The notes beneath the pieces were generated by a model. It searched no databases. It was given only the letters and a program-made list of their open reading frames with translations, and was not told the DNA's origin. A stretch of DNA of 8,835 nucleotides from Chloroflexota bacterium (GTDB lineage Bacteria; Chloroflexota; Anaerolineae; Aggregatilineales; UBA3940): the NCBI GenBank assembly GCA_024643825.1, contig JAHEME010000090.1:1-8835 (forward strand), written 5' to 3'. Position 1 is the stretch's first letter; every line of letters begins with the position of its first letter. Positions 1-5,359 of this stretch are shown one piece after another. Both the position numbers and the translations under genes were made by a program.

Positions 1-97
1 CGGCTGGTGCTTCGGTCGCGGGGGCGGCTGGCGCGCAGGCAGCCAACACCAGCGCCAACGCCATCGCAACCAGGACTAGCATGAGTATTCTCTTCAT
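1..97 (-). CDS. N-terminus of a secreted lipoprotein, probably an ABC-transporter solute-binding protein (cut by window edge)
   Basis: Only the first 32 codons are visible, reading leftward from an ATG at 97-95. Seen: a positively charged start (MKR), a hydrophobic stretch rich in Leu, Val, Ala and Met, then the lipobox L-A-A-C with the acceptor Cys at residue 21, followed by APAAPATEAPA. A strong ribosome site (GGAGGGG on the minus strand, about 105-111) precedes the ATG. Known: this lipobox plus Ala/Pro/Thr/Glu linker is very common in solute-binding lipoproteins of Chloroflexota, which sit on the outer face of the cytoplasmic membrane and feed ABC importers. Inferred: the same role here; the ligand-binding domain lies outside the window. 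A weak leftward promoter may be present (TTGCGA at 155-150, 17-base spacer, TTTAGT at 132-127; four of six matches in each box). Signal peptide and lipid attachment are well supported; transport function is a guess from the leader alone. Confidence 0.8.
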   Translation of the reverse strand, partial: MKRILMLVLVAMALALVLAACAPAAPATEAPA

Positions 98-225
98 TGA
101 TATTCCCCTCCTACGGAAAATAATCGACTAAATGGGATCAACAAATCACTCGCAATAGAAATAAGCTCCCTCCTTGAGTTATGGCATCTTCCCCCGCAGT
201 CAGCGTGCAGTGGTCTGCCGATCAT

Positions 226-252
226 AAGGTCGACCAGCAATGGTGAGACCTT
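226..252. other. Stem-loop between the two leftward lipoprotein genes
   Basis: Seen: AAGGTC (226-231) pairs with GACCTT (247-252), and inside it ACCA (233-236) pairs with TGGT (241-244), closing a GCAA loop. A one-base/two-base internal mismatch separates the two stems. It lies about 75 bases downstream of the stop of the 145-residue lipoprotein and about 130 bases upstream of the next leftward gene. There is no T-run on the minus-strand downstream side, so a standard intrinsic terminator is not well supported. It could be a weak terminator, an RNA stability element or chance. Apart from a 5-bp stem at 286-302, I see nothing else in the 98-326 gap beyond the weak promoter noted for the left-edge gene. 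Confidence 0.35.
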
Positions 253-326
253 TCCAAGATGGTATTCTATGGGATAACGTCTCCCCTTGTCAATGTAACA
301 AGTTCTTCATTGAGGTCGATATTCCA

Positions 327-764
327 TCAATTCCCTCTAAGCGCAGGCGAATCAAACCACATTCCGGCAATATGGTTGATCGCATCGTTTTGCGAGAATA
401 GCACTCGAAGGATCACATGGTCATCACGTTCAAAGCGTGTATCATAAACAACTGTGCGGAAACCGTTTTGATCTTCGACATGGATCAGCGAATGGGATTT
501 ATACATTCCAACTCTGCCAAGGATTTCTTCACGCACCTGGGGGAAGGTGATTTCGTTAATCTGATCTTTTAAGTCATCATCAAAATTGCGCGAGTGGCGT
601 GCATAATCACCATCGTTGAGCCCCTGCAAACTGTTCTCAACACTGGCCTCTACCTGATCAGCAAAAGCATGGCCTTCCTGCTCATTCAGAGTTACGGAAG
701 GTTGACACGCCGATACTAGTAATACTTGCACAGCAAGAAGAAGGATCAATCTGACTCGGATCAA
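327..764 (-). CDS. Small lipoprotein, DUF3887/NTF2-like
   Basis: A 145-residue protein with a lipoprotein signal: a basic start (Arg3, Arg5), a hydrophobic segment at residues 6-17, then V-S-A-C with the acceptor Cys at residue 20. Residues 30-140 look like one compact alpha+beta domain: a helical first half with a conserved-looking GDY and F-DD-L, then beta strands around TVVYDTRFERD, VILRVLFSQ and HIAGMWF. The ending of the form I-A-G-(M/L)-W-F and the overall pattern resemble DUF3887, a cystatin/NTF2-like domain of unknown function. This is recognition by eye. The start is TTG at 764-762: an in-frame stop lies 12 codons or fewer upstream, no ATG is available, and AGGGG sits about 11 bases before it, slightly far. 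It is transcribed divergently from the metabolic operon and has no evident functional link to it. It may be surface-anchored; function unknown. Confidence 0.75.
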   Translation of the reverse strand: MIRVRLILLLAVQVLLVSACQPSVTLNEQEGHAFADQVEASVENSLQGLNDGDYARHSRNFDDDLKDQINEITFPQVREEILGRVGMYKSHSLIHVEDQNGFRTVVYDTRFERDDHVILRVLFSQNDAINHIAGMWFDSPALRGN

Positions 765-913
765 ATTGTGAATGTCCCCTTACTTGTCTGGAGCATTGAT
801 TCGTTGAGGTGGCAAGCTATTGACCAAGTATAATCTATCTAGCATTGTAGCATATAGAGGCCGAATTCTATCGCACTATGTCTCAACACTGCCATGCTAT
901 TTGTCATATTTCG

Positions 914-942
914 TTGGCAACCGACTTCACTCATGTTAGAAT
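914..942 (+). promoter_or_regulatory. Sigma-70-type promoter for the catabolic operon
   Basis: Seen: a -35 box TTGGCA (914-919, five of six matches to TTGACA), an exactly 17-base spacer, and a -10 box TAGAAT (937-942, five of six matches to TATAAT) directly preceded by TGT, giving the TGn extended -10. Transcription would start near 949, leaving a leader of about 78 bases before the aldehyde dehydrogenase ATG. It is the best promoter-like match in the 262-base divergent gap. Operator sites are not obvious. A TATAAT at 829-834 has only a poor -35 partner (TTGAGG, 19-base spacer). Confidence 0.55.
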
Positions 943-1015
943 CGAAGAGATGTGAATCGTATCCTCATCATGCTGGGGATTTATCGGCCTCCACACTTGT
1001 CACTTAAGTTCAATT

Positions 1016-1020
1016 AGGAG
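1016..1020 (+). promoter_or_regulatory. Ribosome binding site of the aldehyde dehydrogenase gene
   Basis: AGGAG lies six bases before the ATG at 1027, within TTAGGAGAG. This is good Shine-Dalgarno spacing. It supports 1027 as the start rather than the later in-frame ATG at codon 12. Confidence 0.75.
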
Positions 1021-1026
1021 AGATCA

Positions 1027-2601
1027 ATGGCAGAGAAGTTCAAGATAACTTACGCCACGATGTCTGGCGATCAAGCTCAGATTACTGCCGAGTTTGATGC
1101 TGCGGTGGCGCGCATCGAAGAGACCCTTCGTGGCAAGAATCTTCCTATGTTGATTGGTGGAAAGCCGCAGGAAGCGGCGGAAACCTTTCCTGTATATAGC
1201 CCTGTGGATACGAGGGAACCGCTGGTCTATTTCCAGAAGGGAACGCGCGAAGATGCGAAAGCTGCGATTGCGGCGGCGAAAGCGGCGTATCCCGTGTGGA
1301 AGTCAATGCCCTATACCGAGCGATGTGACATTATTGAGCGTGTTGCCGACCGCATTAGCGGTAATCTTTTCGAGTTGTCTGCGATGATGGTGCTGGAAAT
1401 GGGTAAAAATCGGATCGAGGCGCTTGGTGACGTTGAAGAGACCGCCGACTTGCTTCGTTATTATGCCTATCAAATGCGTGAGAATAAAGGGTACATGCGT
1501 CAGATGGAGTCGTTTGGTGCAAACGATGTCAACCTGGACGTATTGAAGCCTTATGGCGTTTGGGCTGTGATTTCCCCCTTTAACTTTCCCCTCGCTCTGG
1601 CTGGTGGGCCTGTGGGAGCTGCGCTTGTTACGGGTAATACGGTGATTCTGAAGCCATCCTCTGATGCCCCTTATACGGCCTACAAGCTGATTGAATATCT
1701 CATCGAAGAAGGTGTGCCCGCTGGTACGGCGAATTTCATCACGGGGCCGGGCAGCACCGCTGGCATGGAACTGGTCGAGAATAGCGATGTTGATGGGATT
1801 ACGTTTACTGGCTCTTATGATGTTGGGTTCAAGACAGTCTATCAGAAGTTTGCTCCTGACCATCCCAAACCAGTGATCGTGGAGATGGGCGGTAAGAATC
1901 CAACCATTGTCTCAGATAAAGCAGATCTGGATGATGCGGCTCAGGGCGTTCTCAAGTCTGCCTTTGGAATGGGTGGGCAAAAATGTTCTGCTTGCTCTCG
2001 CACGTATGTGCATGAGTTGGTCTACAATGAATTCGTGAGCAAACTGGTGGAAAAGACGCGCGCACTAAAGATCGGAAACCCCGCGAAGGATGCGGATGTC
2101 TTCTTGGGTCCCCTTGTCAACAAGGGTGCGGTGAATGACTATCGGTCATTTATGGAAAAGGCCAGGCAGGATGGCACGGTAGTGTACGGGGGAGAGACAC
2201 TGACCGACGGTGAATACGCCAATGGTTGTTTTGTGCAGCCTGCCATTATTTCTGATCTTGGGCAGGATCATGAGCTTGTGCAGACAGAACTGTTCGTTCC
2301 CATCCTGTATGTGACTTCTGTGGGTTCTATGGATGAGGCGATGCAGAAAGCCAACGGGACAGAGTATGGTCTCACGGCTGGCTTCTACAGCAAGGATGAG
2401 AGCGAAGTGCAGTGGTTCCTCGATAATATTGAGGCGGGTGTGGTCTATGTGAATCGTGCCGCTGGCGCAACTACAGGTGCCTGGCCGGGCTACCAGCCTT
2501 TTGGTGGCTGGAAGTCCAGCGGCTCCTCAGGCCGCAATATCGGTGGGCACTACACGCTGCTCAATTATCTACGTGAACAAAGCCAGACCATCATTCGCTA
2601 A
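1027..2601 (+). CDS. NAD(P)-dependent aldehyde dehydrogenase, L-glutamate-gamma-semialdehyde dehydrogenase-like
   Basis: A full-length (524 residues) aldehyde dehydrogenase, oxidising an aldehyde to the acid. Seen: the cofactor-domain motif with Asn186 (PFNFP) and Lys209 (LKPSS), general base Glu286 in EMGGKNP, and nucleophile Cys320 in GQKCSACSR. At the C-terminus TGAWPGYQPFGGWKSSG (483-499) includes the TGA-x-x-G-x-QPFGG loop. Known: catalytic-Cys context, length and TGA loop match 1-pyrroline-5-carboxylate (glutamate semialdehyde) dehydrogenases such as the 516-residue Thermus enzyme, where that loop helps hold the substrate's alpha-amino-carboxylate end. Inferred: the substrate is an amino-acid or carboxylic semialdehyde (glutamate or aminoadipate semialdehyde, or a related one). 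No proline dehydrogenase or arginine/ornithine gene is nearby, and a CoA-transferase follows, so a classic proline role is uncertain. Odd: ELFVP (421-425) replaces the usual EIFGP. First gene of the operon. Confidence 0.85.
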   Translation: MAEKFKITYATMSGDQAQITAEFDAAVARIEETLRGKNLPMLIGGKPQEAAETFPVYSPVDTREPLVYFQKGTREDAKAAIAAAKAAYPVWKSMPYTERCDIIERVADRISGNLFELSAMMVLEMGKNRIEALGDVEETADLLRYYAYQMRENKGYMRQMESFGANDVNLDVLKPYGVWAVISPFNFPLALAGGPVGAALVTGNTVILKPSSDAPYTAYKLIEYLIEEGVPAGTANFITGPGSTAGMELVENSDVDGITFTGSYDVGFKTVYQKFAPDHPKPVIVEMGGKNPTIVSDKADLDDAAQGVLKSAFGMGGQKCSACSRTYVHELVYNEFVSKLVEKTRALKIGNPAKDADVFLGPLVNKGAVNDYRSFMEKARQDGTVVYGGETLTDGEYANGCFVQPAIISDLGQDHELVQTELFVPILYVTSVGSMDEAMQKANGTEYGLTAGFYSKDESEVQWFLDNIEAGVVYVNRAAGATTGAWPGYQPFGGWKSSGSSGRNIGGHYTLLNYLREQSQTIIR

Positions 2602-2613
2602 ATAAGGTTCCTC

Positions 2614-2643
2614 TTGAGGGGGCGATTGCATGTGCCCCCTCAA
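2614..2643 (+). terminator. Perfect 10-bp hairpin between aldehyde dehydrogenase and CoA-transferase genes (terminator/attenuator candidate)
   Basis: Seen: TTGAGGGGGC (2614-2623) and GCCCCCTCAA (2634-2643) are exact reverse complements around a 10-base loop, starting 12 bases after the aldehyde dehydrogenase stop. Six G-C pairs in the upper stem make it stable. Only TTT follows before CACG, so the U-tract is weak. A partial terminator that lowers expression of the downstream genes, an attenuator, or a 3'-end stabiliser of the first cistron all fit. It ends 20 bases before the TTG start of the CoA-transferase A gene, close enough to affect its ribosome site. Confidence 0.6.
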
Positions 2644-2663
2644 TTTCACGTTGTGAGAGTCCA

Positions 2664-3581
2664 TTGTCTGATAAACGTACATCGATGCAAGAGGCTGTCT
2701 CGACCTATGTTCGTGATGGTCTGTCGGTCGCTATTGAAGGTTTCACCGCCTTCATCTGCTTTGCTGCTGGGCATGAGATCATCCGGCAGCGCCGCAAGAA
2801 TCTTACCCTCATCAGGATGACACCCGATTTAGTTTATGATCAAATGATTGCGGCTGGCGTCGCCAGTCACCTTGTCTTCAGCTATCTTGGGAATCCTGGG
2901 GTGGGGTCACTTCACTGCGTCCGTCGTGCGGTGGAGAAACAGATTCCCATTCCTCTTACCATAGAGGAATATTCACACTATGGAATGGTCGGGCGATACA
3001 TGGCTGGCGCGATGCGAATGCCTTTCTTCCCATTGCGAAGCTACGCCGGAACCGATATGCCGAATGCAAACCCCGACATTCGTTTTGTTCAGAGTCCGTA
3101 TTCAGATGAATCGATTGCAGTTGTGCCTCCACTTAACCCCGATGTTGCGATCATCCACGCGCAGCGCGCCACGAAGCAGGGGGATACGCAGCTATGGGGT
3201 CTCCTCGGCGTTCAGAAAGAGGCGGCATTTGCCGCCAGCAAGGTGATCGTCGTTGCCGAGGAGATTGTGGAAGACTCGGTGATCCGCGCCGATCCAAATC
3301 GAACACTGATTCCAGGGCTAATTGTTGATGCTGTTGTTCATGAGCCATATGGGGCGCACCCTTCCTATGTCCAGGGATACTATGATCGGGATAACGCGTT
3401 CTATTTGATGTGGAATGAAGTTTCGCGTGATCGAGCAAAGACGGAGACCTGGTTGGATGAGTGGGTTTACAACGTGCCGGATCGATCTGCTTATCTCGAA
3501 AAGTTGGGCAGCGAAACTTTGGATGATCTGAAACCAGGGGATGCTCCCTCCTCGTCAGTCAATTACGGAACCTACGCATGA
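2664..3581 (+). CDS. CoA-transferase subunit A (glutaconate CoA-transferase/GctA family)
   Basis: A 305-residue subunit of a class I, two-subunit CoA-transferase, which moves CoA from one acyl-CoA to a free carboxylic acid. Seen: MSDKRTSMQEAV start, EGFT (25-28), FAAGHEIIRQ (33-42), TLIRMTPDLVYDQMI (48-62), GNPGVGS (76-82), EEYSHYGM (101-108), the 'AQRATKQGDTQLWG' stretch (166-179) and GLIVDAVVHEPYGAHPS (218-234), matching the GctA-type family throughout. The start is TTG, with only a weak GAGAG four bases upstream. It is preferred over the ATG at codon 8 because family members begin with the same SDKR-x-S segment. The gene overlaps subunit B by four bases (ATGA), a sign of translational coupling. 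The related actinobacterial IpdA is a ring-opening hydrolase subunit; the B partner here argues for true transferase activity. The acid substrate is unknown: glutarate, adipate, acetoacetate and 3-oxoadipate are possible. Confidence 0.85.
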   Translation: MSDKRTSMQEAVSTYVRDGLSVAIEGFTAFICFAAGHEIIRQRRKNLTLIRMTPDLVYDQMIAAGVASHLVFSYLGNPGVGSLHCVRRAVEKQIPIPLTIEEYSHYGMVGRYMAGAMRMPFFPLRSYAGTDMPNANPDIRFVQSPYSDESIAVVPPLNPDVAIIHAQRATKQGDTQLWGLLGVQKEAAFAASKVIVVAEEIVEDSVIRADPNRTLIPGLIVDAVVHEPYGAHPSYVQGYYDRDNAFYLMWNEVSRDRAKTETWLDEWVYNVPDRSAYLEKLGSETLDDLKPGDAPSSSVNYGTYA

Positions 3582-4339
3582 CAGATTACTCAGCTTCAGA
3601 GATGATGATCGTAGCCGCCGCACGCGCTCTCAAGAATGTGCGCACCGTGTTCGTCGGGGTAGGGTTGCCAAACATCGCTTGCAATCTCGCGCGTTACACG
3701 GTTGCGCCAGACCTTCAGCTTATCTACGAATCGGGAGTTTATGGAGCGCAACCTGCCCGTCTTCCACTCTCCATTGGAGATCCTACCCTGGTTACGGGGG
3801 CGACTTCTGTTGTGCCGATGGCGGATCTGTTTGGTCTCTATCTCCAACGAGGATTGGTAGATGTGGCGCTGCTTGGTGGCGCGCAGATTGATCGCTTTGG
3901 CAACCTGAACACCACTGTCATTGGCGATTATGATACGCCGAAGACCCGGCTTCCGGGTAGCGGCGGGGCCTGCGAAATTGCGATCAATGCGCGCAAAGTT
4001 TATATGATCATGAGGCTTTCCAATCGTTCGTTTGTCGAGAAACTCGATTTTTTGACCAGCCCCGGTCATCTCAGCGGAGGGGATTCTCGTGCTAAGCAGA
4101 GTTATCCTGGAGAAGGTCCTGCCCTTGTGATCAGCGACATGGCTATCTTTGATTTTGATAATGCAGATCATGAGATGCAACTTACTTCTTTGCACCCTGG
4201 GGTGACTCTGCAAGAAGTACAGGCGAGTGTTGGCTGGAACTTGCGTGTATCGGCAGAGATACTGGAAACACCTGTGCCGTCTCCGGAGGAAATGAATTTG
4301 GTTCGCGTTGAGCTTGATCCGCAAGGGATGTATCGGTAA
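3578..4339 (+). CDS. CoA-transferase subunit B (glutaconate CoA-transferase/GctB family)
   Basis: A 253-residue partner of the preceding subunit. Seen: a GVGLPNIACNLA segment (27-38), then YESGVYG with Glu51, GGAQIDRFGNLN (100-111), GSGGACEIA (127-135) and TSLHPGV (203-209). Known: in glutaconate CoA-transferase the catalytic glutamate that carries the acyl/CoA thioester is in the B subunit at about residue 54 in an E-S-G context, so Glu51 is the likely catalytic residue. In the related IpdB this ESG motif is absent as I remember its sequence, and IpdAB hydrolyses a ring instead. The presence of ESG therefore favours transferase over hydrolase. The ATG is embedded in the end of subunit A. The next gene starts directly after this stop codon. 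The substrate pair cannot be read from the sequence. Confidence 0.88.
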   Translation: MTDYSASEMMIVAAARALKNVRTVFVGVGLPNIACNLARYTVAPDLQLIYESGVYGAQPARLPLSIGDPTLVTGATSVVPMADLFGLYLQRGLVDVALLGGAQIDRFGNLNTTVIGDYDTPKTRLPGSGGACEIAINARKVYMIMRLSNRSFVEKLDFLTSPGHLSGGDSRAKQSYPGEGPALVISDMAIFDFDNADHEMQLTSLHPGVTLQEVQASVGWNLRVSAEILETPVPSPEEMNLVRVELDPQGMYR

Positions 4340-5017
4340 GTGCAGATCCGTGCTCTGATTTTCGATTTCGATGGGTTGATGCTGGATACTGAAACGGTTG
4401 AATATCAATCATGGCAAGAGATATTTCACAAATTTGGGGCCGAGTTGCCAGTCGAAGTCTGGGGACAAGCGGTTGGGCGCGGGTTTTCTGAAGAGTTCGA
4501 ACCATTCTCCTATCTCGAAGGGGTGCTTGGGCATGAAGTGGATAGAGCTGCACTCTCGGCAGCGAGGACACGGCGAGATCGTGAACTCCTTGCGGGGCGG
4601 CCACTCCTTCCCGGTGTGGAAATGTATATTCGAGATGCCCGCAGCATGGGGATGCAGGTTGCGATTGCTTCAAGCTCTACCTACGAGTGGGTTCATTCTC
4701 ATCTTGAGCCTTATGGACTTCAGGCAAGTTTCGATGCCATCAGTACATCAGATGATGTGAAGCATACAAAACCTCACCCGGACGTGTTTCTTGCAGCGCT
4801 GAATGCGTTGGATGTCGAGTCAAAGGAAGCAATTGTTCTGGAAGATTCTCCTAATGGGGTACTGGCTGCGAAACGCGCAGGAATTTTCGTGGTTGCGATT
4901 CCAAACGGGGTAACGATGCACCTGACATTCGAATCCCCAGACGTGCGCATGGACTCCTTGGCCGATATGTCCTTAAGCGATCTTTTGCATCTGGCATTGA
5001 ATAACCATCATGGATGA
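4340..5017 (+). CDS. HAD-superfamily phosphatase, beta-phosphoglucomutase/Gph-like
   Basis: A 225-residue cytoplasmic hydrolase. Seen: motif I DFDGLMLDTE with nucleophile Asp9 and acid/base Asp11; a helical cap domain at about residues 17-85; motif II Ser111 (IASSS); motif III Lys144 (HTKPHPDVF); motif IV Glu168-Asp169 (IVLEDSPNG). All four HAD catalytic motifs are intact, and the layout is that of the beta-phosphoglucomutase-like subfamily, which acts on small phosphorylated metabolites. The exact substrate cannot be predicted; such proteins are often misnamed as mutases. The GTG start follows the previous stop with no gap, with an AAGGGA-like site about ten bases before it, and the last eight bases overlap the next gene. 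It may clear a phosphorylated by-product or belong to the operon for another reason; no other phosphate chemistry is seen in the neighbours. Confidence 0.85.
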   Translation: MQIRALIFDFDGLMLDTETVEYQSWQEIFHKFGAELPVEVWGQAVGRGFSEEFEPFSYLEGVLGHEVDRAALSAARTRRDRELLAGRPLLPGVEMYIRDARSMGMQVAIASSSTYEWVHSHLEPYGLQASFDAISTSDDVKHTKPHPDVFLAALNALDVESKEAIVLEDSPNGVLAAKRAGIFVVAIPNGVTMHLTFESPDVRMDSLADMSLSDLLHLALNNHHG

Positions 5018-5342
5018 GACCACTCTTCTCGCGCGGCAGCATCTGACGGGCCTTCTTCTTCGTATTGCTGAGAGTGGAGATGTTCAGCACTATGATGAGA
5101 TTGGCGAGGCCACCTATGCTGCGTTATTTCAACTTGGTGTTGTCGAAGACACAACAGACTCCAACATTCTCGGCACTGAGGATGAAGTCGCGGCCCTGGA
5201 CCGATTGATCGATATGCTTGATCAAATGTTCAATGTGATCGGCAACTGCCCGGCGGAAGAGCAGAACCTGAAACGCAATAGCTGGCTGCAAGTCACCGAT
5301 CAAGCGCGGGCAGCCTACCTAATCCTTACGGCTCTAATCTAA
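5010..5342 (+). CDS. Uncharacterised 110-residue acidic, helical protein
   Basis: Not recognised. The protein is Leu-, Ala- and Asp/Glu-rich and looks all-helical: helices likely at residues 3-20, 26-42 and 56-78, then a short NCPAEEQN segment (78-86) and a final helix at 91-109. It has one Cys, no signal peptide, no membrane segment and no evident metal or nucleotide motif. The ATG at 5010 lies inside the end of the HAD gene (8-base overlap), and a thiolase with a good ribosome site starts 17 bases after its stop, so it sits firmly within the operon. Its reading frame is clearly used: codon-like composition continues to the stop and no competing frame gives a plausible protein. It may be a small partner or regulatory protein of a neighbouring enzyme, but nothing in the sequence shows which. 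Confidence 0.7.
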   Translation: MDETTLLARQHLTGLLLRIAESGDVQHYDEIGEATYAALFQLGVVEDTTDSNILGTEDEVAALDRLIDMLDQMFNVIGNCPAEEQNLKRNSWLQVTDQARAAYLILTALI

Positions 5343-5347
5343 GTTCC

Positions 5348-5352
5348 AGGGA
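5348..5352 (+). promoter_or_regulatory. Ribosome binding site of the thiolase gene
   Basis: AGGGA with seven bases to the ATG at 5360, in the 17-base gap after the 110-residue protein. The thiolase can thus be initiated independently rather than only by coupling. Confidence 0.55.
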
Positions 5353-5359
5353 AAAACTG

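Noticed and set aside
181..260. Possible tRNA in the gap between the lipoprotein genes (repeated GGTC/GACC motifs)
   Set aside because: No TTCGA-type loop, no acceptor stem and no consistent cloverleaf; only a local hairpin remains.
820..834. TTGACC followed by a perfect TATAAT
   Set aside because: Only three bases separate the boxes, so they cannot act together; the alternative TTGAGG at 804-809 gives a poor 19-base spacer. The 914-942 match is better.
1002..1009. Palindrome ACTTAAGT just upstream of the first operon gene
   Set aside because: Only 8 bases, with no extension on either side; too short to call an operator without comparison.
1303..1863. Leftward open frame of 186 codons opposite the aldehyde dehydrogenase
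   Set aside because: Antisense shadow; no domain and no start signal.
3596..4408. Leftward open frame of 270 codons opposite CoA-transferase B
   Set aside because: Antisense shadow of a conserved gene with intact catalytic motifs; composition is His/Arg/Ile-rich as expected for a mirror frame.
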